Assembly (NCBI GenBank): GCA_927349885.1 | Contig: OV651830.1 | Span: forward strand, 17,709,393 to 17,773,392 | DNA length: 64,000 nucleotides | From: Psylliodes chrysocephalus | Lineage: Eukaryota; Arthropoda; Insecta; Coleoptera; Chrysomelidae | Reading direction: 5' to 3' | Shown: positions 11,601 through 23,614 of the stretch, one piece after another | Numbering within the stretch: the first letter of the stretch is position 1 | How the letters are laid out: each line of letters opens with the position of its first letter | Program-made: the position numbers and the translations under genes | The notes under the pieces: model-generated | Seen by the model: only the letters and a program-made list of their open reading frames with translations | Database searches by the model: none | What the model was told of the DNA's origin: nothing

Positions 11601-13335
11601 ACATACTGTATAATGAATTGCGACGTGCTCGAAAAGCACGTCGTTAATAACAATATCTCAAGACATTGTTATTAACGACGTGCTCGATCTGTTACAAAAT
11701 ATGTTTCAAAAAGTTTCATTCGTATGAGAAAAAGTTTTGTTTAAAAAAATATTCCTGATAAAATGTTCTGCATCACTTGAGATTACGTGTATAAAATTGT
11801 TTAAGACATATTGTTTAATAGATTGCGACGTGCTCTTCGAGCACGTCGTTAATAACAATATCTCGAAACATTGTTATTAACGAAGTGCTCGAAGAGCACG
11901 TCGAAATCTGTTACAAAATATGTTCCAAAAAGTCTTATTCATATGAGCAAAAGTTGTTTAAAAAAATATTCCTGATAAAATGTTCTGCATCACTTGAAAT
12001 CACGTGTATAAAATTGTTTAAGGCATATTGTTTAAAAGATTGCGACCTGCTCTTCGAGCACGTCGTTATTAACAATATCTCAAAACATTGTTATTAACGA
12101 CGTGCTCGAAGAGCACGTCGCAATCTATTACAAAATATGTTCCAAAAAGTTTCATTCGTATGAGGAAACGTTTTGTTTAAAAAAATATTCCGGATAAAAT
12201 GTTCTGCATCACTTGAGATCACGTGTATAAAATTGTTTAAGACATATTGGTTAATAGATTGCGACGTGCTCTTCGAACACGTCGTTAATAACAATATCTC
12301 AAAACATTGTTATTAACGAAGTGCTCGAAGACCACGTTGCAATCTGTTACAAAATATGTTCCAAAAAGTCTTATTCATATGAGAAAAAGTTTTGTTTAAA
12401 AAAATTCCTGATAAAATGTTCTGCATCACTTGAGATCACGTGTATAAAATTGTTAAGGCATATTGTTTAATAGAATGCGACGTGCTCTTCGAGCACGTCG
12501 TTAATAACAATATCTCAAAACATTGTTATTAACGAAGTGCTCGAAGAGCACGTCGCAATCTGTTACAAAATATGTTCCAAAAAGTCTTATTCATATGAGA
12601 AAAAGTTTTGTTTAAAAAATATTCCTGATAAAATATTCTGCATCACTTGAGATCACGTGTATACAATTGTTTAAGGCATATTGTTTAATAAATTGCGACT
12701 TGCTCGAAAAGCACGTTGTTAATAACTATCTCAATACACTCTGTCTTCGAGCACGTCGCAATCTGTTACAAAATATGTTCCAAAAAGTTTCATTCGTATG
12801 AGGAAAAGTTTTGTTTAAAAAATATTCCTGATAAAATGTTCTGCATCACTTGAGATCACGTGCATAAAATTGTTTAAGACATACTGTATAATGAATTGCG
12901 ATGTGCTCGAAAAGCACGTCGTTAACAACAATATTTAAATACATATTATTGTTAACAACGTGCTCGAAGAGTACGACGCAATCTATTAATACAGTGTGTT
13001 TTCCAAAAAGTTTTATAGACATGAGAAAAAGTTTTATCTTACATTTCAGAAAAGAATATTCCTGCTAAAATGTTCTGCATCACTTAGGAATTTATATTCA
13101 AACATATTTTGTAAAATATAGGTTAGTATTTAGGAAAAATAGAAGTAGAAGTTTTTTTTGAAAGTTATGGAATACTTTATTGTTTGAATATGGATTATCA
13201 ATAAATGCAGAACATTTTATCAAAAATACTTTTTTTTAACCTTTTCTCAAGTGTTTAAAACTTTTTGGAAAACACTGTAATGTTTCGAGCACGTCGTAAA
13301 TAACAGTTAGTATTGTTGACGACGTGCGCGACGAC
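8640..13335. repeat. Satellite array of nested inverted repeats, about 21 units of ~205-220 bp
   Basis: The anchor CTGCATCACTT or a close variant recurs at about 8713, 8934, 9204, 9415, 9625, 9838, 10047, 10266, 10475, 10694, 10885, 11089, 11293, 11563, 11768, 11985, 12204, 12421, 12638, 12841 and 13075. Spacing is mostly 203-219 bp, with two 270-bp spacings. Each unit holds a near-palindrome made of 9-bp arms GACGTGCTC and GAGCACGTC around TTC or GAA, usually twice in opposite orientation, separated by GTTAATAACAATATCTC-like DNA that is itself inverted (GTTATTAAC). Other parts are TTCCAAAAAGTCTTATTCATATG-like (about 23 bp) and TCACGTGTATAAAATTG. Some units have one core shortened to GTGCTCGTCG. 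All short open frames here, on both strands, are by-products of the repeat. Confidence 0.95.
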
Positions 13336-14758
13336 ATTTTTGCACGTATTCTTAATGAGATCAATTTTTCGCAGTAACAAATAAGATTAAACATCCAGTA
13401 AATCTGTACTTGACCTATAACGAAATCTTTTGTCAAGATTCTTTGTAATTCACCTTGTAAAATTAATTTTAGCATAAATTATAAACAAATAGTATTGCTT
13501 GGATAACAACTAATGATAATCATTAACCAATCTGGAAAAAATATCCTGTGTGACTGCTAAAATTTATTTGATGGTAAATGTATTTTACTTGATGAAAAAT
13601 AAAAATTTGTAAATTAAATCGTATATGTTTTAGTTAATCATAGTTTCTGTAATAACTATTTATGCAATCAGTTACTTAATTCCTTATTTCAGTTTTATGT
13701 AACAATTAAATATTCGCGAACCACCGGGACGTTCTGGTATATAGTAAAAGGTCCAAAGTAGATCCCTGTGTCACTCCTGTTTGTATTTTTAACATGTTAT
13801 AGGTAATAAGCGATAAATAAAAGAAACTCAATTTTTTAAATTTTATCGTATTAAATACAAATTAGTGTCCTCATATCAAATTTTCAAACAACAATATTCC
13901 CATAGCATACATTTCTTTGGTTTTCTTGCTAAAGTAGACGAAAATAAATACACAATACACATATTTATTACTTACAACATAGTAATAACGACTACTAAAT
14001 CATTTAATTCGAAATATTTGACGCCAGAGTCGTACTAAACCGAAAATAAATCATTCGTTAATCGTTGGTATAATATATAGATGTGTCAATTTTTAATAAG
14101 TCATAAATTCTCTAAAATATACTGTCGATAATGTAAATAGTGTCTTTCAGTTCAATTATTTCTAATATCAAACTGAGGTGACATTTATTTACCTTTTGAA
14201 GAGGAGATATAGGGTCTTTGCTGCAAAAGAGGGCTAGGTATATTTGTATATTTTGTTAGGTAAAGGGAGTGGCGAATTTATAGTAGTTTTGGTCAGTTTG
14301 TACCTGTACTCTGTATTTTTTTTGTTTAATTTAAACTCGGGGTGGTTTTAGAAATTTGACACATTTCACTTTCTATAATATTAATCAATATTTTTTATGA
14401 TGTACTGCAAAACATTTTAACAACAGTTATGACTTAACTGTCATTATTTTAAGTCACATTTGAAAACTTGTATTTGATTTTATGTTGTAAAACGTTGTAA
14501 ATTGCAAAATATTATAAAACCTTGTACGATACACGTCCGTTACCTGATCTCTACGTGCTCGCGTGTAAAGATCTAGGTAACGGGTCTATAACGTATGTAG
14601 TGCGAGAGTTTCGGAACTAAAAAAATGTATGTTCAGTCCTGTAAAACATATCAAATGTCAGTAGTAAATTAAATTCGCGACAAAAACCAAACCAATGATA
14701 CTTTAAACGAGTTGCCCTAAAATGTTTGTTATCCATAGTAAATGATTAATGTTAACCT
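13336..14758. other. AT-rich DNA, one small hairpin, no gene seen
   Basis: Nothing coding is recognised. Around 14541-14583, CGTTACCTGATCT and AGATCTAGGTAACG form an imperfect hairpin around a GC-richer loop (CTACGTGCTCGCGTG), perhaps a remnant of a small inverted-repeat element. Confidence 0.4.
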
Positions 14759-16249
14759 CCCAGCAAACATTTTGGTGTAATTTGACGTCGATATATATAT
14801 AATAAATTTGGTCGCAAAATTAGATTTAACCATAATTAAGTAAAATTTACGTTGGCTCGACGTGGATTCGACACAAGTGGAGAATAAGACGACGTCGAAA
14901 TTTGGTTTTATTTACCAAAATAGGTAGAATTACATCTAAATCCACATTGTAGTAGCCCAGTACGTTTGGTTAGTAATACCTCTCTAGGGAAATTGGACGT
15001 CAGTATAACGTTAATTCGACGTTGATTTAACTAAGTTTAGGTAGAAACTACCAAAATATTTGCAGATGACGTATGCCTCCAAGTGTACGAAAAGAAATTT
15101 TATACTTATTTGGTATTTTTATCTATATATAAGTAGAAATATTGTAGGAAGTCACCAACACTACTAAAACATATACCTAATTCACATGAAAGATTGAAAA
15201 TAATTAAATGTCTGTGACAAAAATATATGTAATGTAATTGCGGTGAATATACAGTTCACGCTTGTTGAAATTAATGCGAAGAAAATTTTGTCGTGCATGT
15301 TAACAGTTCTACTTAGAAAAATAACAATGCCCTTCCAAAATACTCTCTAATTAAAAAAATATAAGAAAAAAATATGATCGTGTAAAAAAATAATAATAAT
15401 AATATTATGAGCTAAAACTATGTTACGTTTATTGTGTATCACTTTAGAAAATCAATAATGTTTCGTTTTTCGGTATTTTCATTCGTATGTTCTAGTTATG
15501 GTCATTTTAAAAATTTTAAATTTGAAATCGTACTTCAATTACGTTAAGAAAATATGGCGTATTGTGCGAATTCGACCTAAAAGTAATTATGACTAAGGAA
15601 ATCTACGTATTTTACAAATACCTTTTTATTAAGTTGAATTAACTTCAATTTCACGACATATTAGTTAACTTTACCTATTTAAAGAAATAATAACTTATAG
15701 GTTTTATAAAAAATTTACCTATAGGTAAATATAACATATTTAGGTCGCGTTGTTCTGCACTTAAGATTTTAGACGTTTCACTTTATTTTATTATTTTTCG
15801 AACTCATTTTATTAATTATTTTTCGCACTCATTTAAAGCTCTATCTACACCACACGTAAATTAAGATTACGACTGTAATGGTTTTTTTTAAAATGGCCGA
15901 AATTCTTAAGAATAATGATGAAGACAGTAACTGAACAACCTAATTGTTAAAATAACCTAAATAATATAAATTTTACAAATAGGTCATGTATGACTCTTTT
16001 TAAATTGGTGGTTTTTAGTCTAATTTACTTTTAGCCCAATCGGATTAGTATTTTAGATTCTGAAAAATTCGAAGCAGCAATTTTCCTTCGGAATTCGTTG
16101 GAGGGGGTCTCTGGTAGTCTAAATTCAAAAAGTTGGGATTCCAAAGTTGTCGTTACCTCCGCCATCTTGATTTAAAGGGTTATTTTTTGTATCTTGAATA
16201 ACTCATTTATTTTCAATTTTACACGGAAAATAGTTTTTACAAAAGTTAT

Positions 16250-16795
16250 TTAAAATTAAATTTCCTACAATTCTGCTTTTTTTTTGTACGATCGATTTTT
16301 TTCGATTTATACCCGAAAAGAGGGGGTGAATTTTTGGTTATAGAATAACTCGTTTATTTTCAATTTTACGAGAAAAATTGTTATAAACAAAGTTGTTTAA
16401 AATTAAATTTCCTACAATTCTGTGTTTTTTTGTACGATCGATTTTTTTTGTATTTATCCCTGAGAAGAGTGGGGGTGAACCTAAGTATTGTATTGTCACG
16501 TTTATTATTGATGTTGTACCATTATTTTTTCTGTTTGTTTTTTTTGCTGATTTTCAAAAATGTTTACCCCCACTCTTCTCAGGGATAAATACAAAAAAAT
16601 CGAGCGTACAAAAAAAACAGAATTGTAGGAAATTTAATTTTAAACAACTTTATTTATAACAATTTTTCTCGTAAAATTGAAAATAAACGAGTTATTCTAT
16701 AACCAAAAATTCACCCCCTCTTTTCGGGTATAAATCGAAAAAAATTGATCGTACAAAAAAAGCAGAATTGTAGGAAATTTAATTTTAAACAACTT
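16250..16795. repeat. Long inner hairpin, ~225-bp arms around an ~85-bp loop
   Basis: About 16250-16475 (AAAATTAAATTTCCTACAAT ... AGAAGAGTGGGGGTGAA) is matched in inverted orientation by about 16562-16795 (TTTACCCCCACTCTTCTCAG ... TTTAATTTTAAACAACTTT). Both arms contain two tandem versions of the ATTTCCTACAATTCTG ... TTTATTTTCAATTTTACGAG motif. An 88-codon open frame through the loop is a by-product. Confidence 0.85.
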
Positions 16796-16832
16796 TAAAT
16801 TCAAATCGCTCCTCTTGGTTTAAAAACGGTAT
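16795..16832 (-). repeat. Solo end related to the 36.9-41.1 kb Sailor-like element
   Basis: AAATTCAAATCGCTCCTCTT followed by GGTTTAAAAACGGTA is nearly the same as the right terminus of the element ending at 41062. No partner end is seen nearby, so this looks like a solo end or the edge of a deleted copy inserted into the fold-back centre. Confidence 0.6.
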
Positions 16833-17413
16833 TGTCACGCTTCGTATAAATTCAAATATTTCTAAATTCTAATTAAGTATTTAAAAAACATCCTATACCT
16901 GAAAGATTGTATAATTGTGTCATAAACTTGTTTTAATTTGCAATCATGTACAAGGCTGATTATTCAATAATTATTAAAAATAAATAAAATAATAAAAAAC
17001 TAAAAAAACAACTATAAAGGGGAATAATTGAGGTTACATAAGGAATTCTCCGCGTGGCTAGGCCGCATCTTGGTCTTAGGGCTTAGAGCCTTTTTTGTGT
17101 TTTTGAATCGCAGTATTGATCAAATATTAGCGAAGTCTTTTAATATTATATTAAGCCCCATATTGGTGTGTGCAGTTAGGACCCGTTTTGTATAATTATT
17201 TTAATTATAATAAAAAATTTGTTTTAATAACACTGTGTTTCCTTCAGCCTTTTTACAGAGGCGTGTTAGGTCTTATATCAAAAGTAGAACCATTATAGAG
17301 TTAAGTGCTACGAGTTATTCTATAACCAAAAATTCTTTTCGGGTATAAATCGAAAAAAATCGATCGTACAAAAAAAAGCAAAATTGTAGGAAATTTAATT
17401 TTAAACAACATTG

Positions 17414-17883
17414 TTTTTCTACACCCGTATTATAATAATGCACTTATATGCCCAAAATCCGTTTCATAATGATACCCATTATGATACAGATTTTTCATTA
17501 TGATACAGATTTTTAATCAATAGAAACCTACAATTTTTCAATCAAGCATGATGTTTGACGTTTGTCCTAAATTCCTATGTAATTGTTTTAGTTGTCAAAA
17601 CATATTAAATTTTCGTAGATAGCTAAACTTCGATAATTATAATATTAAAATGTCTGATATCAGCGATATAGAACACTCCTCCACACATATAGGAGAAAGG
17701 AGAAAATGCAGTACAAAAAATTTTGCCCCAAAAATCTGTGGTAATACCAGTACCCAAGGTAATACCATTAATTACAATTTTGTAGAATTTTTTATAGAAA
17801 TACGAGTAATTACTGTTATTGTGTTCAATACCAATATAACTAGAATATTTATAGGTCTTGATTATTTATCGGGTGTAGAAAAA
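17414..17883. repeat. Small inverted-repeat-bounded insert in the fold-back centre
   Basis: TTTTTCTACACCCG (17414-17427) and CGGGTGTAGAAAAA (17870-17883) are exact inverted complements bounding about 470 bp. Inside, ATTATGATACAGATTTTT occurs twice in tandem near 17475-17515. A perfect 8-bp-arm hairpin, CATGTAAT-GGTT-ATTACATG, follows at about 17900. Confidence 0.5.
17650..17759 (+). other. Possible 5' coding exon of unknown protein
   Basis: ATG 17650 opens a frame (MSDISDIEHSSTHIGERRKC...) of about 36 codons ending at CCCAAG/GTAATA, which looks like a splice donor. Past the donor the frame continues to 17907 but becomes AT-rich and hydrophobic, as intron read-through would. I do not recognise the peptide and see no second exon, so this may be chance. 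Confidence 0.2.
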
Positions 17884-19019
17884 ATAGCGTATGCAACTCT
17901 CATGTAATGGTTATTACATGATCGTTGCATAATATACTATTATAACAATTTTTCTCGTAAAATTGAAAATAAACGAGTTATTCTATAACCAAAAATTCAC
18001 CCCCTCTTTTCGGGTATAAATCGAAAAAAATCGATTGTACAAAAAAACGCAGAATTGTAGGAAATTTAATTTTAAATAACTTTTGTAAAAACTATTTTCC
18101 GTGTAAAATTGAAAATAAATGAGTTATTCAAGATACAAAAAATAACCCTTTAAATCAAGCTGGCGGAGGAAACGACAACTTTGGAATCCCAACTTTTTGA
18201 ATTTAGACTACCACAGACCCCCTCCAACGAATTCCGAAGGAAAATTGCTGCTTCGAATTTTTCAGAATCTCAAGCCTGTTCTTCACCTAATCCGATTGGG
18301 CTATTTGTGGTAGATTTTTCAGGTAATTGCTACAACAAAGTTAATAAATATTTCTTCAAGATGACTTATAGGTCAACTAAATGAGTATTCGACTATTTGG
18401 TTGAAATTGGGTAGATAAACAGGTAGAATTTTGCTACGATCTCGACCTAATATTACTTTAAAGGAGAGTAAATAAAAGCGACCAAATAGGTTACTATGGA
18501 GGCATAAAATTACGTAGAATTTTTAACCAAATCTATCTAATTGGATATTCTACTATAAAGACGATTTTTAGTTGCCAAACAGGTAGATATTACCTAAATA
18601 TGGCACCTAATTTTACTACAAAGGAAATTTAACTTTGAAGTAATTGTTGGTTATTTTTTTTAGTAGTTTTTCCCTTGCTGATATGGTTAAATTTACTTTT
18701 AAGCAGATTTGTGTAAAAGGTAGATTTCTTGGTAAAATTTACGTAAATTTAAATATAAATTAAAACCGTTTGGTAAATTTACATTAGAGGTATATTTTTC
18801 TAGTCAATTTTACGTAATAATTACCTCAATAAGTAAATTCGTCTTTAACAAAGTCGAGTTATAACTAATGTTATAGAAAATGTTTGCTGGGTAAGTTTGG
18901 ATATAAATGTATCACGAAATTTGGAATGTTCTAAAAGTGTGTAACTGAGAAACAATTTATTTAGTATTATGATAATCCTTTTTCATTTGTATTTTCCATG
19001 TATTCTTGCCTGGATTTGA

Positions 19020-19945
19020 AAAACGGTTATATTTTACAAAATTTAATGTTTGAATATAGATTCTCAAGTGATGCAGAACATTTTAACAATATTATTCTTT
19101 TTTTTTAAATAAAACTTTTTCTAATGTGTATAAAACTTTTTGGATTACACTGTGTAATAACAAAGTGTGTTCAGATATTGTTGGTAACGACGTGCTCAAA
19201 GAGCACGTCGCAATCTAGTAATACAGTGTGTTTTCCAAAAAGTTTTATACACATGAGAAAAAGTTACAAATAAGTATTTTTGATACTTGATAATATATAT
19301 TCAAACATTAAAGTATTCCATAACTTTCAAAAAAAAAAAAAAGCTCTACTTCTATACTTCTATTTTTCCTGAATATATATCTATTGCGACAATAAAGTGT
19401 ATTTAAATATTGCTGTTAACACAGTGTGTTCCAAAAAGTTTTATATACATAAAAGTTTCTTTTTCAGAAAAATCATAATTGTTTTCTTTTGAAAAACAAA
19501 ATTTTTCTTCATGTGTATAAATTTTTTTGGGATACACTGTATTAATAGATTGCGACGTGCTCTTCGAGCACGTCGTTAACAACAATATCTGAACACACTT
19601 TGTTATTAGCGACGTGCTCAAAGAGCACGTCGCATTTCATTACACAATGTTTTCCAAAAAGTTTTGTACACATGAGAATATGTTTCGTGATAAAAAGTTT
19701 CGTATTAGGAATATATGTATAATGGAGTATTATTACTTTCGACCTAATTTTCAGCATTTAATAACTTCCAAAAAAATCTGTACCAATATTTTTCCTGAAT
19801 ACCAACTTATATTTTACAAAATATGATTATGAATTCCTAAGTGATGCAGAACATTTTAGCAGGAATATTTTTTTCTGAAATGTAAGACCAAAATGTTTCT
19901 CATGTGTTTAAAACTTTTTGGAACACACTGTAATGGTTTCTAGGA
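19020..19945. repeat. Palindromic satellite island 1
   Basis: Diverged pieces of the 8.6-13.3 kb family. Examples are CAAGTGATGCAGAACATTTT (inverted anchor) at about 19069, the near-palindrome core as GACGTGCTC-AAA-GAGCACGTC near 19190 and 19612, the TTC form near 19554, and ACAGTGTGTTTTCCAAAAAG at about 19223. The three-base core is AAA in two places, so the core is not always TTC/GAA. Confidence 0.85.
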
Positions 19946-19949
19946 TAGG

Positions 19950-20495
19950 AATTGGTAATCTAACTGATTATATACAGAACTTACCCTCATTAACACCTAC
20001 ATACCCTAAGCAAAACTAAATAGTAATCAGATCACCTACCACACCAATTAAAAGTTAATAAAAACATGCTTTTTAACAAGGGTATTTCATTAATAAATAT
20101 TTTTAAATATGTATAGCCTAGAAGTACAAAATAAATTATTTTTATTAGATTTTACTTTTTTGATACAATTATTTTATGAAAAATAGCTCTTAAATTGTTC
20201 CTCTGTATATTTTAGACATAGATAACATAATTTTATATAAGCAGCAGGTAATATAAATAGAAATTAAAGTACCCACTTAAATTAAGATAATTTTTTATTA
20301 GATATATATTAAATGTAGGTAAGGCTTCAATAACCTTAAAAATGACAACCTGGATTTAAACTTAAATTATTTCAATTAAAATTATGTAATATTATACAGG
20401 ATGTTACACTGAAAAGTATTCCATTTTAATAGCTAATAAATATGATTTAAAAACGGCTAATAATTTTGAGTAACATGTTTTCCAGGATTTTTTCT
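19950..20495. other. AT-rich DNA, no gene seen
   Basis: No coding or structural feature is recognised. A short TACAGGATGTTACACTG near 20396 resembles common insect transposon-end consensus sequence but has no partner. Confidence 0.35.
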
Positions 20496-20499
20496 TAAA

Positions 20500-21790
20500 T
20501 GTTTGTTTTTCAGTTGCATCTACTGACTCTTTTTTTCATTTATTTTTAGCCCCATTGTTCCTGCCGCGTCTAATAATTGTTCTGTTATGTTTTTAAGTTC
20601 TTTTTGGCTTCTCGTTAACAGTACAACATCATCTGCGTATGCTAATGCTTGGTGGGATCTGTTGATCAGGGTTCCAAATCTGTTTATTCCACTGTTTCTG
20701 ATGAATATTTCAAGGGTTAAATTAAAGAGAAGGGTGGATAATGGGTCTCCCTGTCTAAGCCTGTTTTGGACTTCAAATTTTTCGGTTTCCCCACCTCTTA
20801 CTCTTATTGCACACCTTGTATTTTCCAGGGTCATGTTTGTCAGTTTTACAAGTTTAAGAGATATTTTTAGTTCTTTCAAAGCATTTACCAATTTTCGTCG
20901 ATTTACTGTATCATATGCGCTTTTAAAATCAATAAACATAATATGTGTCGGTATTTCGTATTCGTAGCAAGTACCTGTTTTAAAATAAAGATTTGGTCAG
21001 TCACTTGCCTTTTCTAAAGCCAAATTGGTATTCTCCGATAAGTTTTTCTCTTTCTACTTCTATTCTTTTTTTTATTAACGTCCAGCAAAGCTATACCTCG
21101 ATAGTTTCCACAGTCTGCTGGGTCCCCTTTCTTATATATTGGCAGTATTACTGCTTTCCTCCAATTTAGTGGCATTTCTTCCGCTTTCCATATTTCTTTG
21201 ATTAATTGTATTATTAGTTGTTGCTTCCATCTTTGCATTTCCTCGCTTTTTCCTCCTATTAAATTTCCCTCAATATCCTTGATATAAGTATTTTTTGGTA
21301 AGTGTTTTTTTTTAATACCTTTTACATCTTTATAGAAGTGTTTAATTTAATTTTTTTTGTAATTTTCTTGTATTTCTGCGACTTTTTTTTCTTGATAACT
21401 TCTTTTCTTATTTTTTAACAGCCTTTCTTTGTTCTATATATTTTTTCCGTCTGTATCGTTCCCTGTTTGTAGGTATTTTTCTCTCAGTTTGTGTTTTTTT
21501 TTTATTCCTTCATCACATTCGTTATCTAACCATTCCTTTCTTTTCTGCGTTTTTTTTCTTATTAATATTTTTCTCAGTTGATGTTTTTATGGCATTCTCT
21601 ATGTTATTCCATTTCTTTTCTATTATGTTGGCCATGTTTAAAACTGGTGTATTTTCTAGACTTTTTCCTATGTCTCCTTGATACCTCGTTTACTTGTAAT
21701 TCTTCCATGTTATATTTTGTGTTTATATTTCCATAGATGTTTCGTTTTACCATTTTTCGTTCTGTTAGAATTATATTAGCAATAACTAGA
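20500..21790 (-). pseudogene. Non-LTR retrotransposon reverse transcriptase fragment
   Basis: Read on the minus strand from about 21790 to 20500. The region before the fingers contains ENTPVLNMANIIEKKW, then IEGNLIGGKSEEMQRWK. The fingers and palm follow: EMPLNWRKAVILPIYKKGD with NYRGIALL, FIDFKSAYDTVNRRKL, LRQGDPLSTLLFNLTLE, and the catalytic box AYADDVVLL. Several frameshifts and stops separate these blocks, and the start and end of the element are missing. The family is LINE-like, of the type whose reverse transcriptase nicks target DNA and primes from it. The exact clade is not settled from the fragment. Confidence 0.85.
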
Positions 21791-21794
21791 CATA

Positions 21795-22380
21795 TTTGTA
21801 CATTTTCAAAATTGTAATTCTTTCCATCTTTCTATACTTGCAAATTTAAAATCAACGATTGATTTCAATTCGTGTGATTAACCTAAATAAAAATTCTGCA
21901 CGATGAGTGCTCGTATGTGGAACTAAATTCATTCGTAGTCGGTTGACCAATTTCATAAATTAAATTCCAATTGAAATTACTGAAGTTAATTATTTCACAA
22001 TGTGAATTTGAGGATATCGTATCGAGGGTTCTCTATAGGGCGCTTTATTCCGATTAAATGGAATTTTACTATTTGTTTGCCTATCTGTTTTTGAGGAAGA
22101 AAACTATTAAATACTTTTGTAATTGAGAAATTAGCAATTTTTCTTCAAACTAGTAGGACGAGTTTTTGGTTACACCGGTTATTTTAACACTAAAATAATA
22201 TGTTTTGTTGATTAGAAAAAGAATTATTGTTGGAAATCCAGAATCAATCAAGTCATTTTTAAAATTAAAAAAATTAAAATAAAGAATAAATATTAAGTGT
22301 AAGGGTTAAACACTTAATCCCTACTACTCACATATGGCTACCCTCACTCCAAAAAGAATCAATATGTTTTTTTATTATTT
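21795..22380. other. AT-rich DNA, no gene seen
   Basis: No domain, RNA gene or transposon end is recognised. Confidence 0.35.
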
Positions 22381-22384
22381 AAAA

Positions 22385-22880
22385 AACTTATATGTGTATA
22401 AGATTTTTTGAAACACACTGTGTACTTGATAACAATATTTAAATAAACTTTATTGTTAACGACGTGCTCGAAGAGCACGTCGCAATCCATTATACAGTGT
22501 GTCCCAAAAAATTGTATACTCATGAAGAAAAATTTTGTTTTTCAAAAGAAAACAATTATGATTTTTCTGAAAAAAAATTTTATGCGTATAAAACTTTTTG
22601 GAACACACTGTATAATGGACTGCGACGTGCTCTTCGAGCACGTTGTTAACAACAATGTTTAAATACACTTTATTGTTAACGACGTGCTCGAAGAGCACGT
22701 CGCAATCCATTATACAGTGTGTTCCAAAAAGTTTTATATATACATAAAAAATTTTTTTTTCATAATTGTTTTGTTTTGAAAAACAAAATTTTTCTTCATG
22801 TGTATAAAATTTTTTGAGATACATTGTATAATAGATCACGTTGCAATCTGTTATAAAGTGTGTTTCAAAAAGTTTTATTC
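22385..22880. repeat. Palindromic satellite island 2
   Basis: Three closely spaced near-palindrome cores (about 22460, 22623 and 22680) are separated by GTTAACAACAATGTTTAAAT-type spacers. They are flanked by ATACAGTGTGTTCCAAAAAG and its inverted form TTTTTGGAACACACTGTATA. The whole folds as a long hairpin. Confidence 0.9.
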
Positions 22881-22889
22881 ATATGAAAA

Positions 22890-23610
22890 AAAAATTAGAC
22901 GAAAATGACAATATTTCATCTACACTCTCCTTTTTCTAGGCTATCTATACCTGAGCCAGCAAGATTCATCTTCCCTTCATCCTTACATTCTTAAGATTTA
23001 CAGAGAAAAGTCCGAGTCTTCTTTCACAAATAAGAACCTTCTTTGACGGGGACTATACCACTACTTTACATTATTAGCCTTATTTGTTATCCCGAGCAAT
23101 TTAAATGCATTCGTAATTGCTCTTTCTTACCTCTTCTTTTGTTGATTCTGTGCCCATTTTTCTTATTTTTAGTTAAGTTTGCACTGCCCTTTTATTTTTC
23201 CGTTTCCACAACTTTAATTCTACAATATGGATCCATTTTTGTGATTTATACTAATTAATTTTAATCGTAAATGACCAACCTATTCTTATATTATTCCTAT
23301 TATAATAATTAAAAGTTATTGTATGGGCCTAAAGATTTTAGTTGATTAAAATGACTAGAAAATTTAAGATAAGAATTGAAATAAATTAGTATTTCTAAAA
23401 ATTTTAGGAAAAGAACCAAACATTTTATTTTAGAAATTCTTCATCACTTATTTATGATGTTATATTGGGGTTTGTCTCCTGGATCACTATCATTTTGTTG
23501 TAATTTCTTTTCAAATAAACTAAAATACATTGTAAGCCGCTTTGGGCAATTTTATATTAGCAATAAGTACAATAAAATTTAATATTGTTAATTCTGGACT
23601 GGTATTACGA
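22890..23610 (+). repeat. Interspersed repeat X/Y, copy A
   Basis: A two-part block. X (about 22900-23300) contains CCTGAGCCAGCAAGATTC and TTATTTGTTATCCCGAGCAA. Y (about 23390-23610) contains TATATTGGGGTTTGTCTCCT and GCCGCTTTGGGCAATTTTAT. The same order occurs at 24115-25550 and 26635-27425. Satellite cores lie on each side, giving a higher-order arrangement. Confidence 0.85.
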
Positions 23611-23614
23611 AAAT

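Larger units (their letters stand above)
16034..18310. repeat. Fold-back element nested inside the composite: outer arms
   Basis: The left arm (about 16034-16480) begins CCCAATCGGATTAG and contains GGAATTCGTTGGAGGGGGTC and GATTTAAAGGGTTATTTTTT. The right arm (about 17940-18310) carries the inverted complements in reverse order, ending CTAATCCGATTGGG. Arms of about 370 bp are therefore inverted around a 1.5-kb centre. A further partial copy of the arm motif (GGTATAAATCGAAAAAAATC...) lies at about 17310-17415. Confidence 0.85.
14759..18891. mobile_element. Composite non-autonomous DNA element, 4.13 kb, with 15-bp terminal inverted repeats
   Basis: CCCAGCAAACATTTT (14759-14773) and its exact complement AAAATGTTTGCTGGG (18877-18891) bound the region. 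The flanking bases do not give a clear target duplication, so the superfamily is not assigned. The outer kilobases on both sides are dense in short motifs such as AGGTAGA, TTTACCTA and AAATTTACCTATAGGTAAAT, in both orientations. The centre (16034-18310) is an independent fold-back structure. No transposase is visible. Confidence 0.6.

Noticed and set aside
8637..12294. Many 60-95-codon open frames on both strands with similar sequences
   Set aside because: They recur once per satellite unit, run in both directions through palindromes and have no domain. They are translations of the repeat.
8640..13335. Regular palindromic repeats resembling a CRISPR array
   Set aside because: Units are ~210 bp without unique spacers, no cas genes are present and the DNA is eukaryotic.
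8640..13335. Hammerhead ribozyme in the satellite, as in some animal satellites
   Set aside because: The nearest match, CTGATAAAATG, lacks the CTGANGA core and no GAAA with a paired stem follows.
16393..16659. 88-codon open frame in the hairpin
   Set aside because: It crosses both arms and the loop of an inverted repeat and reads as low-complexity Phe/Lys sequence.
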